A stretch of 64,000 nt of DNA from Paracoccaceae bacterium (GCA_022448245.1 JAKVCO010000006.1:310001-374000), one strand, 5' to 3'. Counted from the stretch's first letter, positions 49,877-58,659 are shown. The notes: generated from the letters alone by a model not told the origin. Made by a program: numbers and translations.

Positions 49877-50635
49877 ATGAGCCCCGTTCACGGAATCTTA
49901 GACCTCTTGGCGCTTTATCGAGCCATGTCCGCATACGTCTCTCTCTCTGACAAAGCCGCCCGGTTGAAAGTGTACTCCACCGTGACGGAGTTCCGGTCTC
50001 AGATCGGGCGCGTGTTCTTCTTTGCCATCCTCGTGGCGCATGCCCGAACCGACGGTGAAGCGACGTTTTATCGTAGTCTGATCGATGTCGCGAAGTCGGG
50101 CGTCGACAATGCCTGTGCCGTTTTGCTTTGGGGCAGCACGGTCAAGGATCTCGATGAACACGCGGTGTCATGGGCCCGCAGTCGGGCGGCCACCGTGCCC
50201 AACCTCGTCGACGCTGTGCGGGAGTTTCATCGCGCGGTGGAGGAAGGCTTGCGGCGCATGAATGAGGAACCCGAGAGCCTCATCACCTATTTCCTCGACA
50301 TCACCGACAAGGCCGACGCCCTCTTTGGTGGCACGTTTGCGGAACTCATGCGCCTCTTGGAGGCCGATCTTGCCGAAGCCGACGCAACGCGCAAGAAGGC
50401 AGCCCAAGGTGCGACCGAGGGTGCGAAAGCCGCCATGGGGCGGATCGACGCCATCAGCCGATCTGTTCGTCTGATTTCACTCAACGCAGCTGTGGAGGCC
50501 GCGCGCGTGGGGGAAGCCGGTCGCGGCTTTTCTGTCATCGCAGGCGAAATCAAAACCCTGGCGGAAGCCATTGCCTCTGCCAGCCATGAAGCAGGCACAT
50601 CGATGGATGAACTTCGCGAGGTTGCATCGACCTAA
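49877..50635 (+). CDS. Soluble chemoreceptor-like protein with short MCP signalling tip
   Basis: This 252-residue protein lacks membrane helices and a recognisable sensor domain. The first 165 residues are helical and unassigned. The C-terminus has the tip of the methyl-accepting chemotaxis signalling domain: RSVRLISLNAAVEAARVGE, then GRGFSVIAGEIKTLAE. The hairpin ends soon after, so the long coiled-coil arms and methylation regions of normal receptors are missing or very short. It could bind CheA/CheW in the cytoplasm or be a regulator derived from a receptor. An internal ATG at 49925 is an alternative start. It is divergent from polA. Confidence 0.82.
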   Translation: MSPVHGILDLLALYRAMSAYVSLSDKAARLKVYSTVTEFRSQIGRVFFFAILVAHARTDGEATFYRSLIDVAKSGVDNACAVLLWGSTVKDLDEHAVSWARSRAATVPNLVDAVREFHRAVEEGLRRMNEEPESLITYFLDITDKADALFGGTFAELMRLLEADLAEADATRKKAAQGATEGAKAAMGRIDAISRSVRLISLNAAVEAARVGEAGRGFSVIAGEIKTLAEAIASASHEAGTSMDELREVAST

Positions 50636-50648
50636 GCTCTTGGTTCAC

Positions 50649-51212
50649 CTAGCGCACCGTCCGTCTCGTCAGCGCCAGAACCACCGCACCGGCCAGAGCA
50701 AACGCCCCCCCCAGTGCAGCCGCGTTCGTTAAAACACCCAACAGGCCCAGCGCGCCCACATCGAGGAAGGGATAAGGATAGATGCCATCCACCGCCCCGC
50801 GTCCCAGTGCATAGACGCAGTATAGCAACGGCCAGGCGATCCAGAGCCGTAGATCACCCCACCGCAGCCCCCCTTTGCGCACGAAAAAGAGCCAATAGAT
50901 AAGGGTGCCAAGAGGCGTAACCGTGTGCACGAGAATGTCCGCCACCAGGACAAGGCCCTCAGGGTCCCAAAGGGCGGCAAGAACGGCGTGATAGACCAAC
51001 CCCACCAGCCCGATCCATAGCATCAGCCCTGTCAGCCAGCGCGGCGCAGGCACCCGGCCCAGCGCCACCAAGGTAAAGCTCACCGCCATCAGAAGGTTCG
51101 TCAGGATCGTAAAGAAGCGCCCGTTGACCCATAGCGCTTCTAGAAACGTGAACCCCTCACCCATGGACAACCAAGTGCGCAGCGCCAAAGCACCCCACGC
51201 CACCAGCCCCAA
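50649..51212 (-). CDS. Pr6Pr family membrane protein
   Basis: This protein of about 187 residues has six predicted membrane helices and matches the bacterial Pr6Pr family (FAR-17a/AIG1-like): WVNGRFFTILTNLLMAVSF, LVYHAVL, DILVHTVTPLGTLIYWLFF and YPFLDV. In eukaryotic relatives AIG1/ADTRP act as membrane threonine hydrolases, and the conserved Thr and His of TNLL and DILVHTVTP are present here. The bacterial function is unknown. No ATG precedes the first helix; the frame opens with TTG at 51212, so the exact start is uncertain. Confidence 0.8.
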   Translation of the reverse strand: MGLVAWGALALRTWLSMGEGFTFLEALWVNGRFFTILTNLLMAVSFTLVALGRVPAPRWLTGLMLWIGLVGLVYHAVLAALWDPEGLVLVADILVHTVTPLGTLIYWLFFVRKGGLRWGDLRLWIAWPLLYCVYALGRGAVDGIYPYPFLDVGALGLLGVLTNAAALGGAFALAGAVVLALTRRTVR

Positions 51213-51275
51213 TACGATTGCTAATATCTGGCCCAGCGTCTCGCCCCTTGCTTGCCTGATCTTGAGGGTGAGCCT

Positions 51276-52259
51276 ATGTCAGCCTCCATGCCCAGCCAAG
51301 ACCCCTCCGCCACTGCCCCCGGCCAAGCCCCCGAAAACGCCATCGAGATCTCAGGGCTGCGCAAGACCTATGCCGCCTCAGGAAGCGACGCTGCAAAAGA
51401 AGCGCTCAAAGGTGTGGACCTCGCCATTCCGGCAGGCAGTGTGTTTGGGCTTTTGGGCCCCAACGGCGCAGGCAAGTCGACACTGATCAACATACTCGCC
51501 GGCCTCGTGCTCAAAAGCGCAGGCAAAGTGAGCATCTGGGGCTTCGATCAGGACAAAAACCCGCGCCAATCCCGCGCCTCCATCGGGGTTATGCCGCAGG
51601 AATTGAACCTCGATGCGTTCTTCACGCCGCGTGGATCGCTTGATGTCCAAGCTGGCCTCTATGGCGTGCCCCGTTCGCAGCGCCGGACGGAAGAGATCCT
51701 CGAATTCGTAGGCCTGGCAGACAAAGCGGATGCCTATGCGCGCTCCCTCTCCGGCGGGATGCGGCGCAGACTGCTCTTGGGAAAGGCGCTGGTTCACCAG
51801 CCCCAAGTGCTCGTGCTGGATGAGCCCACCGCTGGTGTCGATATCGAACTACGCCAAATGCTCTGGACCAATATCCGGCGGCTGAACAAAGAGCAGGGCA
51901 CGACGATCATCCTCACCACACACTACCTCGAAGAAGCCGAGGAGATGTGTGACGAGATCGCGATCATCAACCACGGTGAGGTGATCGCGCAGGACAGTAC
52001 GTCTGCGTTGCTGTCCCGGCTCGATCAGAAATCTCTGGCGATCACATCGGCCAAACCGGCAGATCTGCCGCCGCCCCCGCCCGGGATGAAAGCTGAACGG
52101 CGCGACGACGGCAGTTTTCTCTTCACCTATTCGCCCGCCGAAACAGGTCCTGATGCGATTTTCGCCACGCTTGCCTCGCACGGTATCACGATCGCAGACG
52201 TCACCAGCGTGGAACCGCACCTCGAAGACGTGTTCCTGTCCCTGACGAAACCGACCTAA
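51276..52259 (+). CDS. ABC transporter ATP-binding protein (ABC-2 export type)
   Basis: This 327-residue ATPase has Walker A GPNGAGKST, Q-loop MPQELNL, signature LSGGMRRRL, Walker B VLVLDEPTAGVD and the switch His in TTHYLEE. A C-terminal extension of about 85 residues is the usual regulatory domain of YadG/DrrA-type exporters. The start ATG 51276 has GAGGGTGAG upstream; a proline-rich tail of about 30 residues precedes the domain. The cognate ABC-2 permease gene, normally next to it, is absent: the following gene encodes a HIT protein on the other strand. Confidence 0.92.
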   Translation: MSASMPSQDPSATAPGQAPENAIEISGLRKTYAASGSDAAKEALKGVDLAIPAGSVFGLLGPNGAGKSTLINILAGLVLKSAGKVSIWGFDQDKNPRQSRASIGVMPQELNLDAFFTPRGSLDVQAGLYGVPRSQRRTEEILEFVGLADKADAYARSLSGGMRRRLLLGKALVHQPQVLVLDEPTAGVDIELRQMLWTNIRRLNKEQGTTIILTTHYLEEAEEMCDEIAIINHGEVIAQDSTSALLSRLDQKSLAITSAKPADLPPPPPGMKAERRDDGSFLFTYSPAETGPDAIFATLASHGITIADVTSVEPHLEDVFLSLTKPT

Positions 52260-52292
52260 CCCAGCCCCGAATGCACCCCGCCGCGCAGCGGC

Positions 52293-52329
52293 GCCCCCTC
52301 AGGCCGAGCGCGTCCGCGCGCGAGGGGGA
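52293..52329. terminator. G/C-rich hairpin between convergent ABC ATPase and HIT genes
   Basis: CCCCCTC (52294-52300) can pair with GAGGGGG (52322-52328), and an inner GCGCG/CGCGC pair strengthens the stem. It fills the 93-bp gap between two convergent genes and is a plausible shared terminator, although no T-run follows. Confidence 0.4.
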
Positions 52330-52352
52330 GGCGGGCGGGCCCACTGGCGAAT

Positions 52353-52736
52353 TCAGCGTGCAGGTTGGATCATGCGGCCCAGTGGCCTGCCAGCTACCAG
52401 ATGCACGTGAAGATGCGGAACCTCCTGTACGCCATCGTCACCCGCATTCGACAAAAGCCGGTACCCCGCGCCAGATTCACCGGGTTGCACGCCCAATTGC
52501 TTGGCCACCTCACCCACCGCACGGGTGAAATCGACAATCTCCGCATCACTGGCCTCAAGCGCGAAGTGATCGAAACACACATACGCCCCCTTCGGGATCA
52601 CGAGCACATGATCCGGCGCCTGAGGCGCAATATCGCGGAACGCCAGGGAATGCTCGGTCTCGAGCACCGTGTTGTTCGGGATCTCACCGCGCAGGATTTT
52701 CGCAAAGATGTTCTGGTCGTCGTAATTATAGGCCAT
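52353..52736 (-). CDS. HIT family nucleotide hydrolase/transferase
   Basis: This 127-residue protein is a histidine-triad protein of the HINT branch. The active-site motif HLHVHLVAGR lies near the C-terminus, with DHVLVIPKGAYVCFDH in the core. Such proteins hydrolyse AMP-lysine or related phosphoramidates. The start at 52736 gives MAYNYDDQNIFAKILRGEIPN, the standard N-terminus. It is divergent from the AhpD-like gene with about 90 bases between starts. Confidence 0.94.
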   Translation of the reverse strand: MAYNYDDQNIFAKILRGEIPNNTVLETEHSLAFRDIAPQAPDHVLVIPKGAYVCFDHFALEASDAEIVDFTRAVGEVAKQLGVQPGESGAGYRLLSNAGDDGVQEVPHLHVHLVAGRPLGRMIQPAR

Positions 52737-52826
52737 GGGAAGCTCCTTTGCGGCGCACTTTCCCAAAGCCCCGCGCTGGTCACAACCGCATTCCCATGCG
52801 AGGCTCCCAGAAACAGGAGCCATTTC

Positions 52827-53414
52827 ATGCCCCACATTCCCCCCCTCGACCGCGCCGAGCTTCCGCAGTTCGAAGAAAGCTTCGCCCGCTACGACGCCAT
52901 CCGTGGCTTCCTTCCGAACTCGATCCTCACCATGGGCCGACGCCCTCACATCGCAGCGGCGTTCATGGCCCTGAACCAAGCCGTGCTCTATGAGGGCACC
53001 GTGCCCGAAGCGCTCAAGATGATGGTGGCGCTGATGACCTCCATGGCCACCGGCTGCCGCTATTGCCAGGGGCACATGGCTAACCTGTCTCACGTCTATG
53101 ACGTGTGCGATAAAAAGATCGCGGCAGTTTGGGAATGCGAAAATAGCCCCCTCTTCACGGAGGCCGAACGCGCAGCGCTTGTTCTCGCGCGCGAGGCCGC
53201 CGGCGTCCCCAACACGGTCGACGCCAAGCACTTCGACGCCCTCAAACGCCACTTCAGCGAAGCGGAGATCGTCGAAATCGTCGCCTCAATCGCGCTCTTT
53301 GGCTATCTCAACCGTTGGAACGACACGATGGCCACGGAGATGGAGGCTCACCCCGCCAGCGTCGCGCAAAGGGCGATGCCGGACTGGAAGGCCGGCAAAC
53401 ACGGTGCCCCCTAG
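52827..53414 (+). CDS. Carboxymuconolactone decarboxylase/AhpD-like protein
   Basis: This 195-residue protein has the AhpD-type redox motif CRYCQGHMAN (Cys-x2-Cys with a nearby His) within an all-helical fold. Related proteins act as peroxidase partners or thiol oxidoreductases. A YDAIRGFLPNSILTMGRRP region precedes the motif as in the family. AGGAG lies seven bases before ATG 52827. Its stop overlaps the stop of a convergent, apparently frameshifted gene by three bases. Confidence 0.88.
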   Translation: MPHIPPLDRAELPQFEESFARYDAIRGFLPNSILTMGRRPHIAAAFMALNQAVLYEGTVPEALKMMVALMTSMATGCRYCQGHMANLSHVYDVCDKKIAAVWECENSPLFTEAERAALVLAREAAGVPNTVDAKHFDALKRHFSEAEIVEIVASIALFGYLNRWNDTMATEMEAHPASVAQRAMPDWKAGKHGAP

Positions 53415-53939
53415 GGCTCTTTGCGTTCAGAGAGCCCTACTTTGATGAACAGATTAGCAATGACCGTCATCAGCGTGCGTTGGTTGGCGTAGGAGGTGAA
53501 CCCCGCCTCACCCGCATTAAAGGCCGCAACCCTACGCGCGGTATCGCGCGCGCCAGCGTCTTCCAACCAGAATGACGCCGCCGCAAACCATGTAAAGAGA
53601 TCGTGCACCCCGTGGGAGGTCACTCACGAGCGTTTTCGCGCCCTTTGGTTCAAAGATCATCTCGAGCATCGAGGACCGCGCGACCTCTTCAAGGTCAACC
53701 ATGGACTGAATCACAAGGCGCGCGCCGCCGGACGGGAGGCTTTCCTCTTCAACGAGGCGCTGCTTGTAGCTGTGCTCATGATCCTCGGGCGTAAAGTCGA
53801 CGAGGCTGACCCCTTCGACCCCGAAAGCCACGTTGTAAAAACCGTCTTCGCCAACAGCGCTCGCACGACGCCCATGCTGAACCTCGCCCGGGCGCAAAAC
53901 CAAAACGCCAATCGCGTCCTCAACACCAATGTCCACCAT
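53411..53939 (-). pseudogene. Possible frameshifted gene of unknown function
   Basis: One frame begins near ATG 53939 (MVDIGVEDAIGVLVLRPG) and shows host-like codon use to about 53610 (EVARSSMLEMIFEPKGAK, LVSDLPRG). A second frame continues from about 53610 (VHDLFTWFAAASFWLEDAG, then RTLMTVIANLFIKVGL) to the stop at 53411. One extra G in the CGGGGTG run near 53610 would explain the split, giving about 175 residues. The family was not recognised. It could instead be two short overlapping genes. The first start overlaps the upstream membrane-protein gene by about 20 bases. Confidence 0.4.
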
Positions 53940-54309
53940 CCCGCGGGGCCGCATCTGGATGCATCCCTGCATGAAGGTTGTTGAACCAGGTCAAAGCGAG
54001 AACCGTTCCCAGCCAGAAGAAGATCGTCCCGAAGACTACAATGAAGAAACCCCATTTCAGCGGCGCGCCCTCAATCGTCATCCCGGCGATCAACGTCCAA
54101 CCGGGGATTGCCGCTGCAGCGGTCAAAGCAAGGGCAAGGGTGTCGAGTACCGCCGCAGGCAATAGGGTCAAAATCAGGGCTGCAATCAGAAACGCGGCGC
54201 CAGCGACCATCGCGGCTTGCGGCAGGCCCATGACCAGCAGGGCGCCCAAGGCAGGCAGGATCGCGCTGACGATCAGCAAACGACGGGAAAAGTAGAGGCT
54301 CTCAAACAT
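53920..54309 (-). CDS. Small four-helix membrane protein
   Basis: This 129-residue protein has about four hydrophobic helices (residues 10-27, 30-48, 52-75 and 85-108) and a short cytoplasmic tail ending GGHWC. The family was not recognised. I chose ATG 54309, giving MFESLYFSRRLLIVSAILP. It lies 68 bases downstream of the glycosyltransferase gene on the same strand and overlaps the following broken gene, so the three may be co-transcribed. Confidence 0.65.
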   Translation of the reverse strand: MFESLYFSRRLLIVSAILPALGALLVMGLPQAAMVAGAAFLIAALILTLLPAAVLDTLALALTAAAAIPGWTLIAGMTIEGAPLKWGFFIVVFGTIFFWLGTVLALTWFNNLHAGMHPDAAPRDGGHWC

Positions 54310-54376
54310 TCGATGCTCCAATGCTGGAGCTATTCGTACAGGCGCAATTCGGCAGTTTCGGGGCCGCCGCGTGGCG

Positions 54377-55954
54377 TTAGTCCACGAAGAGGTGGTCCGT
54401 GGCGGCAATCGCCTTGGCAGGATCGGGGCCCACGCTCAGGAACTCCGCCAACTCGATTGAGTTTTCATCTACGCTCGCCCCCTCGCGGATGCGGTTGTAG
54501 TGCGAGAAGCCCGCGTCGCGCAGGCGCACATGCTCAAAATGCACATCGCGACGGATCGTCGGCAGCACGCGCTCCAGTGTCTCAGGGCTCGTGGCTTGGC
54601 CCGCCAGACCCACACGCGCCGCGTGCCCCCGGAGGTAGTCATCCGAGAAGTCACAGCTGATTTCGAGCACCCGCATGTCCGAGCGGTCGCATTCAAAATC
54701 CATGATCAGATCAAAGGCCTCCGGGTCGAGGCAGATCAGCATGCGATCGGTCTCGTAGTAGTCAAAGAGCATCCGAACCAAAGCGCGCCGGTGGCGCGTG
54801 CGTTTTTCGAGAGTGGTCTGAATACCCCCTAGATCGGGCAATCGAGTGTTTTCCTCCTGAAAGAGGTATTCGATCACTGGCAGGTTGGTTTCTTGCTTGA
54901 TGCGGGCGATCAGACGCTTGGCCACGTGCCACTTCTTGCAAACCACAACGAGAAGCTCGCGATCGCGGCCCAACGAGGCCTCCGTCTCCCAGAAACGCGG
55001 CGCAAAACGGCGCCCCTCACGACCCCGCCCCGTCAGGAAGGCAAAGAGCTTTCGGCCTTCGTTGGAGATATCGAACGTGACCCCTGTGGCCGCATAAAGC
55101 TCCCCCAGTCGCGCTTTCAGCTCCTTTGCATCAGGGCTGATTTTGCGGGCGAAGAGGAAATCCTGCGCCATGAGCAGGTCGTACTGATCGTTGTAGAACG
55201 TCACCGGCATTCCATAGTCCGAGAACATCAGGAACGTCAGCGTCCGCGTCTCGATCTCATTGCCGGGCACGAGGTGATGGACGAGCGTCTGGAAGAACGT
55301 CTCGTCCGGGATCCACGTGGTGGAGAAGAAGCGCATCACGTCACGCCGGTCGCGAGCAAAATCGAGGATCGCCTCAATCGTCTTGCGCCGCAGGCACCAC
55401 CATTGCGATCCAATCATGATCTGGAGGTCTTTGGGCACATCGCGCTCAAGCCCCAACCGGCGCTGCGCCCACCAAGACCAGTAAAACAGCTTCTTGCGCT
55501 GGCGTTCGTTGAAGTAGTGGCGGTAGATCAGACGCTCAGCCTTCATGCCGGTCTTGATCCAGTCGCTCTCAAAAAAATCGAAGCTCTCGATGTAGTCAAC
55601 TTCGCGGGAGTCGAGGAAATCATGGGCGTATTCAGCGCTCTTGATCGCCATGCAATCGCCCGAGAGCATGTAGAAATGGCTCGCATCCGGGAAGGCATCA
55701 ACGGCTGCCTCTACCGCGTTGAGCGAGGCGCGAACGAGCGACCATTCCCCCCAGCCGCATTTCAGGCGCCGCTTGGCAAAGGTGACGCGCGGATTATCGG
55801 CCAACGCGCCCCGGATCATCTCGTAATGTTCCGCTTTGGCGGAGGCATCGAAATGGATCGACATATAGTCGCCCACAGCCGTCAAACGCTCGGCTTGGTC
55901 GATCACCGACTTCGGATCTTTATGGCACAGCAGTATGAATGCAATTTTCGCCAT
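54377..55954 (-). CDS. Core-2/I-branching type glycosyltransferase (DUF5928-like C-terminus)
   Basis: This 525-residue protein has an N-terminal GT14-type domain (about 1-270) resembling beta-1,6-N-acetylglucosaminyltransferases: FILLCHKDPKSVIDQAERL, FYMLSGDCMAIKS, GSQWWCLRRKTIEAIL and WIPDETFFQTLV. The C-terminal 250 residues match a conserved domain seen in Rhodobacteraceae proteins of this type (DUF5928 from memory). No signal peptide or membrane helix is visible, so it acts in the cytoplasm on nucleotide-sugar substrates. It is divergent from a sulfotransferase gene, suggesting a shared role in a surface glycan. Confidence 0.87.
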   Translation of the reverse strand: MAKIAFILLCHKDPKSVIDQAERLTAVGDYMSIHFDASAKAEHYEMIRGALADNPRVTFAKRRLKCGWGEWSLVRASLNAVEAAVDAFPDASHFYMLSGDCMAIKSAEYAHDFLDSREVDYIESFDFFESDWIKTGMKAERLIYRHYFNERQRKKLFYWSWWAQRRLGLERDVPKDLQIMIGSQWWCLRRKTIEAILDFARDRRDVMRFFSTTWIPDETFFQTLVHHLVPGNEIETRTLTFLMFSDYGMPVTFYNDQYDLLMAQDFLFARKISPDAKELKARLGELYAATGVTFDISNEGRKLFAFLTGRGREGRRFAPRFWETEASLGRDRELLVVVCKKWHVAKRLIARIKQETNLPVIEYLFQEENTRLPDLGGIQTTLEKRTRHRRALVRMLFDYYETDRMLICLDPEAFDLIMDFECDRSDMRVLEISCDFSDDYLRGHAARVGLAGQATSPETLERVLPTIRRDVHFEHVRLRDAGFSHYNRIREGASVDENSIELAEFLSVGPDPAKAIAATDHLFVD

Positions 55955-56086
55955 ATCAGAAACAGTCGACCTCAGGCTTTGTCATTGTTTTCACGGCAAG
56001 GTAAGTGAAGCTGTGTTGAATAAACAGGGTTTGTTTGCGATCAAAGCGCTATTGAGCCACAACAACATTAAAAGAGGCTGAGCAAT

Positions 56087-56905
56087 ATGGGTTTTCCCGG
56101 CACCTGGATGACAGAAAGCGAAAGCGTGGTGTACCGCGTGGTGCCGAAGTGCGCCTGCTCCACCATTGGACAAATCATGTTCTACTCAGACCATGGCGAG
56201 TTCTTTGATGGTGACATCCACGACGCTCAAGGCGGCATGCATAAATGGGCCATGGAAGACAGCCAACCGCTGATCTCGGCGAATGTTGAAGGGCACAAAT
56301 CCTACGCCTTCACCTGCGTGCGCAATCCCTACACCCGCATCCTGTCGAGTTTCTTTGACAAGATTTGCGGCATCCAGCGAAACGGCAAACGCTACCGTGG
56401 CAACCTCGTCCCCCTGCTCATCCAGAAGTACGGCATCGAGGTGGGTTCGCCCGAAGACGATTTCGAGTTCGACCAGATCAAAAGCTTCCGCCGCTTCTTG
56501 CTCTTCGCTCGTGACACCATCCGTTGGCGCCGCCCGATGGAGCCTGACATCCACTGGTCTGCCATGTCCGGCCATATCTCCACCTTCATCGTGAATGGCG
56601 GGCGTTACGATCAGATCTTCTGGACCGAGCAATTCAACGACGGCATGCAAGGCGTGCTCGACAACATCAAGACCCAGCAGCCCGTCGTCCTGAACGACGT
56701 TCCCCGCTTTAACGAGAGCGAGGGCCACGGCCCCAAACGCGCCCACCCCGTGGAAGACTATTTCGACGATCTCTCCATGCATCTGATGTTTGAAATCTAC
56801 AAAAAGGACTTCCAGCTCTTCCGCTACGATTTCGAGAATCCGGGCAACAAGATGCCGATTGGTGAAATCGATCTCGACGAAGTTCACGCCAAGCTCGGCG
56901 AATGA
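56087..56905 (+). CDS. PAPS-dependent sulfotransferase family protein
   Basis: This 272-residue protein matches the Sulfotransfer_2 family. VVPKCACSTIGQIM is the 5'-phosphosulfate-binding loop (Lys with Ser/Thr) and TCVRNPYTRILSSFFDK is the 3'-phosphate-binding element (Arg, Ser). It transfers sulfate from PAPS, most likely to a sugar of a cell-surface polysaccharide. GAGG lies nine bases before the ATG. Its end overlaps the next gene (ATGA), which encodes a sialyltransferase-like protein, and a branching glycosyltransferase is divergent. Confidence 0.88.
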   Translation: MGFPGTWMTESESVVYRVVPKCACSTIGQIMFYSDHGEFFDGDIHDAQGGMHKWAMEDSQPLISANVEGHKSYAFTCVRNPYTRILSSFFDKICGIQRNGKRYRGNLVPLLIQKYGIEVGSPEDDFEFDQIKSFRRFLLFARDTIRWRRPMEPDIHWSAMSGHISTFIVNGGRYDQIFWTEQFNDGMQGVLDNIKTQQPVVLNDVPRFNESEGHGPKRAHPVEDYFDDLSMHLMFEIYKKDFQLFRYDFENPGNKMPIGEIDLDEVHAKLGE

Positions 56906-57582
56906 AGCTCCTCATGCTCGGCTCCGGCCCCGGGGCTGTTGAGGCGCGCGACTGGGACCGTGCGCCCTTTGACGCTGTCGTGGCCATCAATAACGCCTGG
57001 CGGATCCGCGACGATTGGGACTACCTCGTTTACCCCTACGATTTCCCGCCGGAGAATATGCCGCCTGAGGGCAACGGCGCCCTCATCGACCAGACACACT
57101 TTGTGCCGGCTCAGAACGCCTTCGGCGGCTTCGTATACGGCGGGGCCACTATGGCCTTCACGGCGACCTATTGGGCCCTGCACGCGCTCAAGCCTGCGTT
57201 GATCGCCTACCTCGGCTGCGATATGCATTACCCAAAAACCGGGCCGACGCATTTCTACGGACATGGTACCGCAGACCCTCTGCGCGATGATTTGTCCCTG
57301 AGAAATCTTGAAGCCCGGTCCGAGCGTGCCCGGATCTTTGCCGCCCGACAGAAATGCGCGCTCGTGAACCTGTCCGAAGGTCCGAGCCGCCTCACCTTCC
57401 CCCGCGCCACAGCCGACACCCTGCCAACGGGCCCCGCCCCCTACGATGCAATACTGGCAGAGCGTGCGGTCACAGAAGAGGCCCGCCTCGACTACCGCAC
57501 ACCCACGGGTTTCCACGATCAACTCAGCATCGACACCGCAGCGCTCGACGCAATCGATGCTCTCTGGCTCGCCAATCCCTGA
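56902..57582 (+). CDS. Possible GT42/DUF115-like glycosyltransferase-fold protein
   Basis: This 226-residue protein was not assigned with certainty. The N-terminal MLGSGPGAVEARDW and DAVVAINNAWRI, and the later YLGCDMHYPKTGPTHFYG, follow the pattern of GT42 sialyltransferases (N-terminal GNGPS loop, RCNQF, GIDFY), but with different residues. It has no membrane segment. It is translationally coupled to the sulfotransferase gene, which supports a role in making or decorating a surface glycan. It could instead be a catalytically inactive relative. Confidence 0.55.
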   Translation: MKLLMLGSGPGAVEARDWDRAPFDAVVAINNAWRIRDDWDYLVYPYDFPPENMPPEGNGALIDQTHFVPAQNAFGGFVYGGATMAFTATYWALHALKPALIAYLGCDMHYPKTGPTHFYGHGTADPLRDDLSLRNLEARSERARIFAARQKCALVNLSEGPSRLTFPRATADTLPTGPAPYDAILAERAVTEEARLDYRTPTGFHDQLSIDTAALDAIDALWLANP

Positions 57583-57590
57583 AACGAAGA

Positions 57591-57622
57591 ACCCGCCCCC
57601 CGATGGATTCGGGTGGGCGGGT
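57591..57622. terminator. Strong hairpin between convergent genes
   Basis: ACCCGCCC (57591-57598) pairs with GGGCGGGT (57615-57622), and an inner CCCGA/TCGGG pair extends the stem around a TGGAT loop. It begins eight bases after the stop of the plus-strand gene and 48 bases beyond the minus-strand kinase stop, so it probably ends transcription from the plus strand at least. Confidence 0.6.
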
Positions 57623-57669
57623 CGAATTTCGAAGCGCAGCGGAGAAAAGGGTCCGTCCCGCGCGAAACC

Positions 57670-58659
57670 TTAGAGGCCAGCGCCGGAGAAAATCGTCTTC
57701 AAATCCGCCTCAGGTCGCGGCCCCACATGGCTAATGACCTCGCCTGCTGCCAAACAGCCCATGCGCCCGCAATCCGCCAAGCCGCGGTCCTGTACCAGAC
57801 CATAAAGGAAGCCAGCCGCGAATTGATCGCCAGCACCGGTCGTATCGACGGGCGCGACGCGATCAACAGGCACATGCACCGCTTCCCCGCCGCGGCGGAT
57901 GGACACGCCATCTCCACCGCGCGTGCAAACCACCAGCTCGCATTCCTTTGCAGCAGCCTCCAGCGCCGCATCAAAATCGGTGACCTGATAAAGCGACAGC
58001 AGCTCCTCTTCGTTGCCGATCACGTAATCCAACGCGCCCGCGACCAATTTACGGAAGTCGTCGCGATGACGATCCACGCAGAAAGGGTCACTCAGCGAAA
58101 TGCCTGACTTACCACCCGCATCCCGCGTGCGTTCCGCCGCAGCGTAGAACGCAGCCTTCCCGGGATCCTTGTCGAAAAGGTAGCCTTCAAAGAACAGATA
58201 AGCGCATTCCTCGAGCGTGCCTTCCGGCAAATGCTCGGTCCCGAGTTCAGACGAAATCCCAAGATAGGTATTCATCGACCGTTCACCATCAGGCGACACG
58301 AAGATCATGGAGTGCGAGGTTGGCAGCTCTGCCCCAGCAACTGGTGCATTAGGGAAATCCGTGCCCTGATCTGCCATGGAGGCCGCATAGGTCCGCCCAA
58401 GCGAGTCGTCCGCCACGCGGCCCACGAAGGCTGTCGACAGCCCCAGCGCGCCAAGGCCCGCAATCGTGTTGGCAACAGATCCACCAGGCGTCTCCTTACG
58501 CTCGCCCATGGCGGCATAGAGCACCTGTGCGCGGTCCTGCTCGACAAGCTGCATGATCCCTTTCTCAATCCCCATGTGATCGAGGAAGTTGTCGGTCGCC
58601 GACGCAATCACATCCGAGACGGCATTCCCCATCCCAACGACATCGTATTTCTTGCTCAC
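57670..58659 (-). CDS. PfkB-family carbohydrate/adenosine kinase
   Basis: This 329-residue kinase has the PfkB signatures: TPGGSVANTIAGLGALG (first motif) and DTTGAGDQFAAGFLYGL, which holds the catalytic Asp and anion hole. Its N-terminus KKYDVVGMGNAVSDVIA and overall length match the adenosine-kinase-like branch of alphaproteobacteria. The substrate is probably adenosine or a related nucleoside, but a sugar is possible. I chose GTG 58659 because GGAG lies eight bases upstream and the start overlaps the nth stop by four bases. Confidence 0.9.
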   Translation of the reverse strand: MSKKYDVVGMGNAVSDVIASATDNFLDHMGIEKGIMQLVEQDRAQVLYAAMGERKETPGGSVANTIAGLGALGLSTAFVGRVADDSLGRTYAASMADQGTDFPNAPVAGAELPTSHSMIFVSPDGERSMNTYLGISSELGTEHLPEGTLEECAYLFFEGYLFDKDPGKAAFYAAAERTRDAGGKSGISLSDPFCVDRHRDDFRKLVAGALDYVIGNEEELLSLYQVTDFDAALEAAAKECELVVCTRGGDGVSIRRGGEAVHVPVDRVAPVDTTGAGDQFAAGFLYGLVQDRGLADCGRMGCLAAGEVISHVGPRPEADLKTIFSGAGL

